A stretch of DNA of 60,000 nt from Nymphaea colorata (taxonomy: Eukaryota; Streptophyta; Magnoliopsida; Nymphaeales; Nymphaeaceae). The stretch is taken from positions 6,358,204 through 6,418,203 of the forward strand of contig NC_045139.1 of the NCBI RefSeq assembly GCF_008831285.2, written 5' to 3'. Made by a program: the position numbers and the translations under genes. This document shows, in pieces, positions 21,166 through 33,100 of the stretch; the first letter of the stretch is position 1, and every line of letters starts with the position of its first letter. Below the pieces are notes generated by a model. It did not search any database, was not told where the DNA came from, and was given only the letters and a program-made list of their open reading frames with translations.

Positions 21166-22914
21166 CAGGACATAAAAGTGACAAGCAGACGAAAACTGCC
21201 ATTGCCGTTGGCTCTACAGACTACAGTGGGGATATTGTTACTGCTAGCAATAGGGATTATCGTGATTCTTTTCCGCAGCAAAAAGAGGGAAAAACTTAAT
21301 GGTGAGTTCCATTAGCCAGCAAAATTTTTGAGGGCTTTGCATGAGTACTTCGTATGTCATCATATATGAGCCTCAATTGTCTTTCCTACTATGACAGAGG
21401 AGTTAAGAAGATATAGGAGTGAGATGGCTTCATTGGGTAGTCTCACTGAGGATGGAAGAAACTATGAGCTACCTCAGTACAGCCTAAAAGCAGTGCAGGA
21501 AGCCACCAACAATTTCTCGGTGGAGAATAAGCTCGGAAGAGGAGGATTTGGCCCCGTTTATAAGGTGCTTCAATAAAAGCTCTTTCACCATGACATCTAA
21601 GAATTAATTGAATCATACCAAGACTTTTTATCAATTGTAATATCTCTTTATAATTATATGTTTCAATGTACATATGCTGCCCTGCCCATGTACCAATTTT
21701 TGGGGCAGTTACCATGTTATTCCCCTTGTACTCATATAATATGCATAATTCATCCGTGAATGTCGTTGGCTACTGTTTCCTTCTTTGGTCAATGTTACAA
21801 TACTTTTGTTTTTCATTTTTCATGTCTGCACTTGCGTCTGTGTAACTTAGATTGCTTTGATTGTTCCTCTCAAGGTTAACTCAAGGGCAACTCAATGGTC
21901 AACTTGTTGCAGTCAAAAGTAGCGGTGGGCGACGGGCTAGCCGCCACGAGTACCGGTACCCTGCCCGGTCGGGCCCAATGGTTCGGCCCGGCCTGGCCGA
22001 TCTGGGCAGTTAATACTTAAAAACTAATTTTTTGTTATTTTTTAATTTAATAATATATATTTTATTATTAAAAATTATTTCATAATTTAAAAAATATTTT
22101 TTATAAATCAAGTCGGGCTGGGTCGGGCCCGGGCCCCAATTTAAGGTATCCGGCTAGGCTCGGGCCCACCTTGATGCCCACCCCAAGTCAAAAGACTTTC
22201 CGAAAGTTCTCGGCAAAGCTTGAAGGAATTTATGAATGAAGTCACATTGACAGCGAAGCTTCAACACAAGAACTTGGTCCGTTTCTTGGGTTGCTGTGCT
22301 GAGCGGGGAGAAATCATGCTTATCTATGAATTCATGTCTAATGGCAGTCTTGATGCATTTTTTCATGGTAATTCACCTCTCTTCTCATTTTTCATTTTAG
22401 ACTTTACTGCTTTTCGATAAAAAAAAAATTCTATTGCTGCTCTCCGTGATGGTGAAAAATATGCACACATGTGCATGTAATGTGCTGAAGAGAGATGGGG
22501 AGAAGGGGGTGGAAGGGTGAAGACGTTGGACACCGGGTCTTTGAAACGTTTTGGATTTTAAAGAAAACGAGAGAGGAAGGGGAAGAAGTGGCCTTTTGCT
22601 TTCCCTGTTTGGTGACATTTTCATCTTTGAAATTGAGGTCTGCCCTAGGTTTAATTTGCGGGCTTTTTTGGACGCACAGAAGCATAAATCATTGGACTGG
22701 GTGAAGCGATTCAGTATACTCGTGGGAAGTGCAAAGGGGTTCTGTACCTTCATCAAATTCCTGGCTCAACATCATTTATCGGGATCTTAAAGGCTAAAGC
22801 AGACAATGTTTTATTGGATGAGCAGATGACAGCAAAGATTTCTGACTTCGGAATGGCCAGAATCTTTAGTGGAGAAAACGACCCAAAAGCCACCAATATC
22901 ATCGTTGGAACTCC
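21166..22914 (+). pseudogene. CRK: CRK-psi2: CRK pseudogene, exons 2-5 only
   Basis: Exon 2 21166-21301 (acceptor ATATCAG; 7-bp duplication CTACAGA/CTACAGT shifts the frame in the membrane helix). Exon 3 21398-21564 is open and carries the kinase glycine loop GRGGFG. Exon 4 21886-22367 is split by a MITE at 21920-22185. Exon 5 22672-22914 has its acceptor AG changed to GG, lost bases before the HRD region (reads LSGS instead of HRDLK) and gained bases after it. Exon 1 is absent upstream; exons 6 and 7 are absent downstream, where the flank jumps to sequence found after CRK2 (23580). Exon sequences are closest to CRK2 and CRK1. Confidence 0.93.
21920..22185. mobile_element. GGTGGGC-type MITE in psi2 exon 4 (intact, 266 bp)
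   Basis: Flanked by AGTCAAAAG on both sides (21911-21919, 22186-22194), an 8-9 bp target duplication. Ends GCGGTGGGCGACGGGC and GATGCCCACCCC form short imperfect inverted repeats; the core is about 85% A+T by eye. No coding capacity. It is the best-preserved member of this family in the window, so it defines the family ends. hAT-like by target length and GGGCC-rich ends. Confidence 0.88.
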
Positions 22915-23193
22915 GTATGTATAAGATTGTTATCAGTTCAGCACAATGTGCAATTTTCATCTTACGGCCTGATAGAGTTCTATAACATGCCAGTAGACAA
23001 TCTCTTTTCACCTAGGTAAACTGTTCATTGATAACTATTTTGAATTTGAACTTCCTTGGAAGTATTGCTTTCTTTGTTCAATTGATCAGACTCTCGTCCC
23101 ATTTGTATATATTTTCAGTTCTTTTTTATGCTATATAGGTGAAGATTTCAACAACTGAGCATACCAAGGTTAGTGAATATTGTTTTAGTCAAG

Positions 23194-23463
23194 TGTGGGC
23201 GCCGGCGAGGGCTTGTACCCGGGCGGTAACAGGCCTGGGTCTAGGCTCGAAAAACTGGAACCGGGCTTGCGCCCGGTAATATTAAAAAAAAACTATTATT
23301 TTTAAAATTTAATCATATATGTTTTATTATTTAAAATACAATTTATGTTAAAAAATTTTATTTTATAATTTAAAAAAATAATTTTTATGGTAACCGAATC
23401 GGGCTGGAACTGAGTTTCGGGCCCGTCTGGCCAACCCAGGCCTTGGCCCGATGCCCACCCCAA
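23194..23463. mobile_element. GGTGGGC-type MITE in psi2 intron 5
   Basis: Same family and relative position as the copies at 10320 (CRK1) and 33598 (CRK2). Right end GGCCCGATGCCCACCCC. The left flank has lost the ACAGGAATAT seen in the other two. Confidence 0.7.
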
Positions 23464-24165
23464 AATGGGCCCAATGGCTAGCTAGGTTGTTGTCGTAGCA
23501 CCCAGTTACTGGTTCAGATGCGCATTTGGGTTTGAACTGAACGCAACAACACAAACACGTACCAGGAGGAATGGTCATCTGGTTGGATATAGAAGCAGCG
23601 TAAGCTTTGGGGGTCTTCGTGTCACAAACAGGGAAAATGGTCGGTCCCACTATTTTCCTTGTTTTTTCCAACAGCTAGCCATATATATATATGTAGCCAT
23701 TTTTTATAAGAAAAATGGCTGCTCGGTGAACTTAAGAGGTGGTCACTCCACCCCAGTGCTCACTATTATCTGATCACCACCTCCAAGATGAGTGGACGAG
23801 GTTCACCGGTTTCTTTCCAATGTGGCATTTTGTATATATATATATATATAGTAAGTAGTGAGACTTTACCGTTTTCGCACCTAATTATTTAACGAAGGAT
23901 GTTCGCTCCAACATCATGAATGGTTAACAAAAAACATAAAGAAAAAGGTTATAGTTATTTTTGTCATTTATTATGAGTTTTTTTTTTTTCTCATCCATCG
24001 TTCTACTTCAATAGAGTCATCATTCATTAACTATATATATATATATTTATTCAAACAAAATTTTAATGAAGAATCATTTGAATCGCTAATTCTCAAAAGT
24101 TTAAATTGTTAATATACGTTACATGATAAATTATTTTTTCCAAAATTTGCAAATACCCTTTAAGG

Positions 24166-25793
24166 GCTCGTTTGATTGTCGGGTGAAAATTAACATGGTA
24201 AATTTACCATGGTAAATTTTTTTGAAAAAATTTATAAAATGAAATTTCTCCCTCTTTCAATTTGAGGTCACGTTTGATGCACACGAAGAATTTAATGTAG
24301 TATTTAACCCTGTTTGATGCACAAGAAAAGTTTAACGTGGTAAATTTAACATTGTTTGATGCATAGAAAGAATTTAACGTAGTAAATGTTGTTTTTTTTT
24401 TTTATTCTCGTCCCAAATGATTTTACTACAACCACTAAGGCAGCTGCAGAGCTCCATTTGATCCAACCCAGCGAAGATTCTTAATCCATAAATTAGGATT
24501 TCATTTCCTTGTCTTCACATGAAAGCGAGCATGCAAAGATTTATGTAGCAGGAACACGTGGCTGATGTAAATTAGGATTTCATTGCCTTGTCTTCACATC
24601 CAAGAGAGGGCTGATTTTGTACAGTTGATTGTATTTGTAATTGTCAATTTGTCATAGTTGGAGAACAAATGGGAATTGCGTTTTATTTAACCTAAACTCA
24701 AAACGGTGTCTCTGTGTCTTTCTTGAATGCAAAGCCGAGAACGGCAATTTTTTTTTACCAGCAACAGTGTTGAACATGGACGAAACTTTCCGGTTAATGA
24801 ACCTTCTTTTCTGGTAGTCATTGATCTTGATGACCTGCTTCCAATAATTAGCAACCTCAGGCAAGCCGTTGCACTCACATATGTTTACCAGGTTTAGGAT
24901 GTCCTTTTCTGGAAGCATGATCCACCAAATTCAACACTAGCATTCAAGAACTTCAGACCAATTCTTGAATCCTTCCCAGCATGGGAAACTTCTGTAATAC
25001 CTGCTGCTGTGGCTTCACAAAGTGCAGACATTGCATTGGTAGAGGAGATCCTCTGTGCCAAGAAGGGAAAAAACGAATTAGCCTGGGTCAAAATGCATTC
25101 AACTTGACTCTCGTTTTTCAGCTCCAAATTTGTGAAAGACGCCGTGAAAACACCAGATCTGTAAGGAAAAAGACAAGACATCAAAGAATCACAGGAAATC
25201 AAAAAAGAACCTGTAATAGATAATTTTCATATTGTTATGCAAATTCTCAGCGTTGAAGATAAGCACATCAATGTTACCATTGTTCAATTTCTTATCGGAA
25301 GCACCCAATTCATCTCCAATCGCAATATTTCTCCAAACTAAAAACTGAAACGTAATAGATGAAAAGGCACTTGAGTAAGGCTGGAAGGAAAAAGAAAACC
25401 ATGAAACTTCGGATACCAAAATAATTAAGTTACTGAATTACACAAAATTCCTGCTAATTGATCCAAAAATGAAGATCCCCAAAAACAAAAACTCATCACC
25501 ATCAGCCTCTGTCCAAAACAAAGCAGATTCTGGGGAAGTTATCGAGTTGGACTGAACATCCATTAACTACTCAAGAGTCTTGACACTCACATCTCCAAGA
25601 GAGAAGACGAACCCATGAATTGATCCATTGACAAAACCAGTTAGTGTGAAAAAGGAACTCGAGGGGAGCGGCGAGGGTTGAGCGGCGACGGTGAGCAGGC
25701 AGCTATTCTCCAATGCGAGGGAGCTCGTCGACTGCGGAGGAAGACGCGCGGGTGAATGCCTTCGAAAGGAAAATGTTGAGGGGGTGAAAAAAA
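24166..25793. mobile_element. Insertion with unresolved ends carrying a UGD gene fragment
   Basis: Absent from the other three module copies, where CCCTTTAAGAGAAGAAA is uninterrupted or nearly so. The left end GGGCTCGTTTGATTGTC resembles the ends of plant PIF/Harbinger or hAT elements. No matching inverted right end was found, so the class is unknown. Contains a perfect 18-bp palindrome CATGGTAAATTTACCATG (24194-24211), three diverged tandem units with GTTTGATGCA (24271-24390), and a duplicated block with ATTAGGATTTCATT (24493 and 24571). Confidence 0.55.
24703..25087 (-). pseudogene. UGD: UDP-glucose 6-dehydrogenase (UGD) pseudogene fragment
   Basis: The minus strand reads, in order, [68 protein letters not shown] and [14 protein letters not shown], all hallmark stretches of plant UGD, the NAD-dependent enzyme making UDP-glucuronate for cell-wall sugars. 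FGGSCFQK carries the catalytic Cys of the family. It covers only about 125 of some 480 residues. Breaks: a frameshift between FQK and DILNL, one in the A-run near 24750, a deletion after KDT and a stop soon after. Plant UGD coding regions usually lack introns, so retro-copy and DNA capture cannot be told apart. Confidence 0.88.
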
Positions 25794-26834
25794 AGAAAGA
25801 GACAAAATAAGTTTTCTTAAATGAAATCCCTTGTCTTCTTTGAATTACATTTAATACTCTAGAAAAATGACTTGGATTTTATATTTTTTGCTACTTATTC
25901 TCCACGGGCTCAATTCTTTGGAATCGATAGCTTATAAGAATGATTTGTATGAAGTTGGTATATTAATATATATATATATATATATTCCCCAACCCCACCC
26001 GCAACAAAATCAGGCCTCAACTGTCATTGTCGGTGGTTTGAGCCCTCACAACCTTATATATTTGTTAGTACGAAGAGTTAGCGACAAAACCACAAGTACC
26101 GACACCAATATTTAAGACATTTCCTCACCCATTAATATATCAATAAAAAACATTTTTATTTTTAATTACTCTCTCTCTTATGGCCAATAGAACATGATGG
26201 GCGGCATTAATGCAGACAGTTGTAGAGGGAATTCTGATATAGAGTGGAGTCATATCGAGTAAAACCAAACCGCGCTTTTTGTAAGTAGATAAGGTCAATA
26301 TTATTTTATTGCTTCAAAAATCCCAAAGCGATGCAACGCTACGTGCATTAGTATATACGTTAAAACTAAACGTAGGGAATAATACTAGATGTGAATCAGA
26401 TTTTCTAATGGCTTCATATTAGTAATATTCTCTTTCTTGAATGCAATCATTAATATAAATATTATAACAAACTATAAATATTATAACAAACTGGCCCACT
26501 CTCACAACAGACCAAAGCTCATGGTCTGACAGATCCTAATCATGTTTTTGAGGGTTTTTACTTTGACCCCAAAAAATTGGGACTAAGACAACCAAATACC
26601 TTACTTTTTTTTATAAGTTATTCAAGATTTTTCCTCATTTCAAAAATAAGAAACTAAACTGTTGAGGTATTACAATCCATTCTTGTTTAGAGACACATAT
26701 TTGCATACATGAGTCATGAGGTTCAAGTGTTGAACTTAGGTTCAAGAATAACAATCTGACTCACTTTTTATTTTTATTTCCCCTCATGTTCTCTCTCTCT
26801 CTCCCCCCCCCTCTCCCTCCCTCTCTTATCCAGA

Positions 26835-27039
26835 GATACTTGGATGGCGCTCAAGTGAATGCCGACCACCCAATCAGCAACATTGACTTGACTTGAGTGG
26901 TGCCATAACCCCTTCATTTTTGTTTGCATCACCGGTTATTTTGATCTTTCATTTCAAGTTGTGCCCGAATCCCTTTGTTCCTGTTTCCCTCACCAGTTTT
27001 CCTGATCTTGTGTTTCTGCAAGAGTCTACTGGGTGGCAG
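26835..27039 (+). promoter_or_regulatory. Candidate non-coding leader exon, copy A
   Basis: Conserved block from GATACTTGGATGGCGCTC to a strong splice donor GGTGGCAG/GTACGT (27039/27040). It contains CAATCAGCA and TTGACTTGAC, a W-box-like TTGACT. Equivalents end at donors 36418, 57501 and, more diverged, 29576. The 65-codon open frame over it has no ATG and is not kept in copy C, so I read it as leader rather than protein. It lies 3 kb before CRK2, though a closer equivalent at 29576 also precedes CRK2. Confidence 0.4.
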
Positions 27040-28340
27040 GTACGTATTCCCTCTCTCTCTCTCTTTCATGCGGCTTCAAGTGTTGATTAATATATCTTCA
27101 TTTTGTTGGCTCTCTTTGTCTTTCTCTATTAAAATTTTCAGTGAAAATAAACAGTTTTTGGCTTCTTTGGAAGTAGCTTCTGGTTCTCGTCGCATTAGTG
27201 TGATTCTTGTGAGACTAATTAAGTAGAAAGGAGAGGAAGTATGCTTTGATTTTGTTTTTGTACAGCACACTAAGTGTTGTTGACTGTTGCCTGACTTTAC
27301 CTAAAGGCTACAAGTAGATGAATGAAGCTTGCATGCTTTCCTTTGAGTCTTTAGAGTATTGTTGCCTGGCTATAAATATGTTCTTATCATCTATTATGTA
27401 AAAGTCACTTCCGCCAATCGTCTCAACTCCAAAGCTGCTATTTCTTTTTGTTAATCGAATCTCTCATGCAGATAATTGATATATTATTTGGTCTGTGCAA
27501 AGTAATTGCATTGCTCCATGTGTACAGTTACACATGAAATTGGCAAGACGCAAGTATTGCCTTCCTTTCCCTCATTCTTTTAACTTGATCTTGCAGTTTC
27601 CAATTTCCAAAAGTTCAGCATATGTTTGAAGTGCTCCTACATATAGTCTACGCTTTTCCATGGTCCGGTGACTGCCGACAGGGCCGGAGTCCAGGGAGGG
27701 CCAGCCAGCTGGGGCCTGATCCCCTCTCAAAATTTTTCTTTTAAAAAGTTTACAAGTAAATTTAAAAGAATTTACTTGTTTTATATACAAATTTTAAAAA
27801 TAATATTTTAAAATTTAGAAACTATAATTCGGTCCTTTACAACCAGCTTCATTTGTGGCAGCCGATGCATTTAAAAAACGGCCAAGAGAGTGAGAAAAAT
27901 CTTGCCGAACTGCAAGATATGTTTTTTTTTTTTTTGTTGGAAATAAACTTTTTTGGCCATTCGGCTGCTTGTCTTGTTAATCGATCGGACCGTTGGTTTG
28001 AATGGTCCGTCTGGCGTTAAAGGTCTGGTCTCTGCTTTATACATAATTGTATAGTGGCAAAGGTAGATCTCAAAAACGCAAAGGCAAAGGTTTCCCGTTT
28101 ATCTTATGCAGAAATAGCTGCATGCATATATCATGAACTTTTGACACCCTTTTCTTTTCGAAAGGAGCTCCATTCTAAAAAAACTAATAAAAAGTCACTT
28201 ATGTTTGAATTTTTTAAGTTCAGGTTGAGCATTAAGCCGAGTATTTGATGAATACCTAGGACCAAGTTCTAAGCATCGGGCCAGTTCAAGTGGGTTAAAT
28301 TAAGCTCGGTTCAACTCGATTACATATTTTTAATATTATT

Positions 28341-28660
28341 GTTATTGATTTATATATATAATTATAATATTTTATAATGATTAATTATATTTTTATACAT
28401 ATATATTATATATATATATATATATAATATGTACATACATATATATACATGCACATATATACATGTATATATATATGTGTGCTTACATATATGTATGTAC
28501 ATATTGAACATATATATCATATACATATAAATATAAATATATACCTATATATGTACTTATGTATATATATATACATATATTATATATGTATATCATGTAC
28601 ATATATACATATCTGCATGTACATATTGTACATATGTATAATATAATATATATATACCAA
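28341..28660. repeat. Long AT/GT-AC microsatellite tract
   Basis: About 300 bp of ATATAT, ACATATAT and GTACAT words with many small palindromes. An equivalent but shorter tract lies at 38395-38575. Open frames here are low-complexity artefacts. Confidence 0.9.
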
Positions 28661-30000
28661 GCTCGTTCTCCAATTTGAATAATGTCATTACAATCAGTAA
28701 AATTTGATAGATGCGGCGTAAAACGCGAACCCAGACTGCAGGATATCAAACGATTAATTCGACATCAACCAACGACGGATCCACCGAAATTAGAATGAAA
28801 AGAGATCCAAACAGTATGGGCGAGGCGAGGGTGAAATAAATCATTTCAAGGACTCGATATAAGCAAAGTGAGGGAACAAAAATTTCACTATTTTTCTTTC
28901 CCAAGCTAGATATGAATTAACAGGTTGATTGCCTGATGGGTGGCAGCAGCCGGTGGTGCCCACAGCCAGCTGATATTATGCCTTCCATTGACTTGGTAAA
29001 ACCACTCGCTCGTAGATATATATTTATTTTGCAAGAAAAATGCAACCCATTGACCTTGCCTGTGGCTCCTCCCACCCACGTTCATCGGTGCTCCTTAATA
29101 AAATATATATATCTCGCCACCCACCAAAAAGATGCGAGAATGGCTCCTCTCGTTGCAGGCCGACAGCCATTACCACCCTCTCTGTGTAGCTCCTTCTCTT
29201 ACACCGTCATCATCCAGGGGCGACTGTTGCCGCTTGATCAAGTAATTAAACGGAGGACATTCTGGTGTCTTTTCAATCTTCAGGTATGTATTTGTTCCTT
29301 TCGAAAAGCTTAGAAGGAGACTGCTCTCCAATATATAGGCCTCCCATTCCACACACCAGAAGAACTGAACCGATTTGACCTTTTCCAATGATGAAACTGT
29401 TAACATCCTCATTCATTAGTCACATCTTCATGAAACTATAAGTTACAGGAGTTTTTCAGATGGCTCTATGGTCCAGTCCCCACTAACCAATCAGCATCGT
29501 TGACTTGAGTGCTGGCGTAACCTCTTTTTTCCTCTTCACGTCACCAGCGATTCCAGTCTGGTGCTTCTGCATGAGGTGAGGTCTACCGAGCCCCGAGGTT
29601 CCAATTCTTCTCCCTTAATTTCAATGAGGATAAACTAAACAGTTTCTATTTGTGAGTAGGTTTTGGTCTTCGTTGATGGAAGAGGGAGTGCTTTCTGATT
29701 CTGTTGGACTTCTGAAGTTGATGTAAATTAATCTTGCTTGGGCCTTTTCAGCGTTGAGATCGGGCAATCTATGCTTGGTTACAGATGTTTCGGCATCGTC
29801 TCTTATACTAGTCCAGATCTTCGTAGATCATGTGATTTTATTGCTCTATACATCCAACAGCACATTGCAGCAGGCAAAGAGTGAAGTATTGCTCTGTGCA
29901 TACTTGGAATTAGTGTTATTCCTTATCGGCTTCAGCATTGCGTCGGCGTAACTCAACCCATATAGCGGAATTTAGGTCAACGCAGATTCTGATGAGCACG
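28661..30000 (+). other. CRK2 upstream region
   Basis: Unlike the other gene spacers up to about 29455, with no recognised gene. 29456-29600 is a diverged copy of the leader-exon block (CAATCAGCATCGTTGACTTG) ending at donor GAG/GTGAGG (29576). The last 60 bp are the CRK promoter, with direct TTGAC cores at 30007-30011 and 30014-30018. Confidence 0.5.
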
Positions 30001-30115
30001 CCGGCGTTGACAATTGACATCTCCTCACCAAAGAGATGAAATGAAAGGCGCCGGGCGCTCCCGTCGTTTCTCCCTTCTTTTCTTTCTCTTTCACCATCGA
30101 CGATCAACCTCACCA

Positions 30116-33100
30116 ATGGCAACGACGACCCAGTCAATCCCTTGTCTTTCATATCTTGTAACTCTTCTTGCGGTGCTGCAACATTCTCCTCCGTTGGCGT
30201 CCGCGGGCAATTTGACCATTGAAGATAAACTGAGAGCGAACTTCTACATCAACAGTTCGTGCTCCACAAGCGATGGATTTTCCCCCATCTACGGGCAAAA
30301 CTTGGAGCAGCTATTTCGCTCCCTGGTCGACTCCGTCCCCTCCAGTGGCTTCGATAACACCTCCATCGGCGAAGCCCCCAACACGGCTTATGGGCTTGCG
30401 CTCTGCCGCGGGGACGTCCCTGCCGATATATGCCGGAACTGCATAACTTCCGCAGCCGAGACTGTCAAGTTCAAATGCCCAAATAGCAGGTCCGCCGTGA
30501 TATGGCACTCATCCTGCTTACTTCGTTTCAACGATACGCGATTCTTCGGGACCATTGGTGGGAGCGAGAAAGTGAGGTTATCACCCCCCAAGAACTCGAC
30601 CTCTGCCGATCGACAAGCCGGCCGAGATTTTGTGGACGCATTAGTGAGGGACGCTGCCAGTAACCCAAAGATGTACGCTACAGGGATACAGCCGCAGGGC
30701 AACTATACCAGCTACGGAATGGCGCAGTGCACCAGAGACCTTACCCCGGTGGATTGCATGGTGTGCCTCCAGAATGCTGCCAAAGAAATTGAGAAGAGTC
30801 AGTCATTAAACCAAGAGTTTCGGTTTCTTTCCATGAGCTGCGAAATGGGATATGACACAAGGATTTTCTTTGTAACCTCATGGCCATCAGGTACGCACCT
30901 CCTGCCTCTGTAGCTCAATTGCCGCACCATCAGCATCCCTACCTCTTCTGTTCTCGTGTCACTGAGGGAGGGGGTTGCCATCGCTGCACCCTCCCACTGA
31001 CATAGTGTCTAGGAGCTATACCTCAAGATCCCGATAATTATAATTCCTCAGAGAAAATAACTTAATTGGAAAATTTCGTGTCTTTATCGCGTCTTATCCC
31101 ATTAAAGCGATAACAATACTAGATTGGTATCTTATAATTGATGTGCGCTACCATCGTTTTTCTTATTTAGATGGCTGTATTTCTATATAATTCCTCCAAA
31201 GTGGCATTTATCTTGGATATTTTAGAATCTTCATCGCACTTTTATGTCATCAACACGTTAACAACATTATGTTCTCATCTTAGAATCGCTGTATGCTTTT
31301 GTTATTTAGATTGACATTTTGTTTGAGATGTGTCCAAGAAAACTTAAGAAATTGCTCAGATTTATTTTCTCTAGAAGAAAAAGTTAGTGCAAACTTAAGA
31401 AATTGCTCGGATTTCTACACCGAGTGAGCAGTAGTGGAGTGTTCCGATATCTGTTAGCCAACATGCACCTTTCTTTCCTTGGCCATCTCATGTTTAAGAA
31501 GGGGACTGTGACTTAGTGATGCAAATTTAATTTATTCGATTACAGTATGTGCATGCGTTTTGCCTTTTGGCCATATTATGTCGATCCCCATCCCTAAGCT
31601 GACCCCAAGTCGACCCTTTTCCGTCCCTAGTTTCGGTGAAGTCAAGTTCACACGCTTGTTCTCTGTTTGACAAGGTTCTATAAACTGCAGTTATATACGG
31701 TGTTCTTTTTGCAGTTTGGGCCTGGTGGTGCACCTGTAATTTGTATTTCCGAATCTGAAATATCGGAATTGTCTTTCATACATTTGATGTGGAAGGTCTA
31801 CTGGCAGTTTGGCGGGTTCAAGCAGAACTTAAGGCCATGCTCTCATATGATATAACCTGTATATATGTAATTTTCCTTTTTTTTTTTTTTTTGCTAATAT
31901 ACATGTGGAAATCTAATTGTAAAGGACGAGGAAATTGAAGAAAAGGGAAATTTTTCTGAACTTAAGGCCTACGTACCTCCTAATTTTCCTGACATTTTCT
32001 CACTTGCAGACATATATTTGTGAAAACTCAGTATTATTATGAATTTGTTGCATATATCAGCAGGACTTAAAAGTGACAAGCAGAGGAAAATCGCCATTGC
32101 CATTGGCTCTACAGTGGGAATATTGTTACTGCTAGCAATAGGGATTATCGTGATGCTTTTCCGCAGCAAAAAAAGGGAAAAGCTTAATGGTGAGTTCCAT
32201 TTCCCAGCAAAATTTTTGCGTCCTTTGCATGAGTATTTCGCATGTCATCATACGATCCTCAATTGTCGTTCCTCCTATGACAGAGCAGTTAAGAAGATAT
32301 AGGGGTGAGATGGCTTCATTGGGTAGTCTCACCGAGGATGGAAGAAACGATGAACTACCTCAGTACAGCCTAAAAGCACTGCAGGAAGCCACCAAGAATT
32401 TCTCGGAGGAGAATAAGCTCGGAAGAGGAGGATTTGGCCCAGTGTATAAGGTGCTTCAATTAAAGCTCTTTCACAATGACATATAAGAATTAATTGAATC
32501 TTACCAAGACTTTTTATCAATTTTAATATCTCTTTATATGTTTCAATGTACATATGCTGCCCTGCCCATGTACCAATTTTTGGGGCAGTTACCAGTTCCC
32601 CTTGTACTCATATAATATGCCATAAGTTGGCTATTGTTTCCTTCCCACCATTTTCGCCAATGTTACAATACCTTTGTTTTCCATTATCCATGTCTGGACC
32701 TGTGTCTGTGTAACTTAGACAGCTTTGATTGTTCGTCTCAGGGTCAACTCAATGGTCGGCTTGTTGCAGTCAAAAGACTTTCTCAAAGTTCTGGGCAAGG
32801 CTTGAAGGAGTTTATGAATGAAGTTATATTGATCTCAAAGCTTCAACACAAGAACTTGGTCCGTTTGTTGGGTTGCTGTGCTGAGCGGGGAGAAAAGATG
32901 CTTATCTATGAATTCATGCCTAATGGCAGCCTTGATGCTTTTTTTTATGGTGATTCACCTCTCTTCTCATTTTTCATTTTAGACTAACAGCTTTTCAGTT
33001 AAAAAAATCTATTGTTGCACTCTGTGGTGACGGGAGAGGGGGTGAAGACGTTGGACACCGGGTCTTTGAAACCTTTTGAAACATTTTGGATCTTAAAGAA

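Larger units (their letters stand above)
23580..28340 (+). repeat. Intergenic CRK module, copy 2 (with a 1.6-kb insertion)
   Basis: Same ordered landmarks as copy 1: GGTTGGATATAGAAGCAGCG, GGTCGGTCCCAC, GATGAGTGGACGAGG, TGAAATCCCTTGTCTTC (25823), AATCAGGCCTCAACTG, GATACTTGGATGGCGCTC, CAATCGTCTCAACTCC, GACTGCCGACAGGG. Between CCCTTTAAG (24165) and AAAGAGACAAAATAAG (25796) sits the insertion with the UGD fragment. Positions 26865-27182 are identical to 36243-36560. Confidence 0.8.

Noticed and set aside
14697-22914. Exon 1 fragment at 14.7 kb and exons 2-5 at 21-23 kb as one gene
   Set aside because: The exon 1 piece is of CRK3 type and the exons are of CRK1/2 type; intron 1 of CRK1/2 type with an own promoter piece lies between them.
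26893-27090. 65-codon frame identical to one at 36271, as a conserved small protein
   Set aside because: It has no ATG (begins TTG), the copy at 57.4 kb breaks it, and identity is explained by a 318-bp conversion-like tract.
28449-28749. Frames rich in Tyr and Ile on both strands
   Set aside because: Pure translation of an AT/GT microsatellite.
30311-30702. Minus-strand frames over CRK2 exon 1 (similar ones over CRK1, CRK3 and the 59-kb fragment)
   Set aside because: They mirror the conserved DUF26 coding sequence; on the 59-kb fragment the coding strand is the minus one, so the plus frame is the shadow there.
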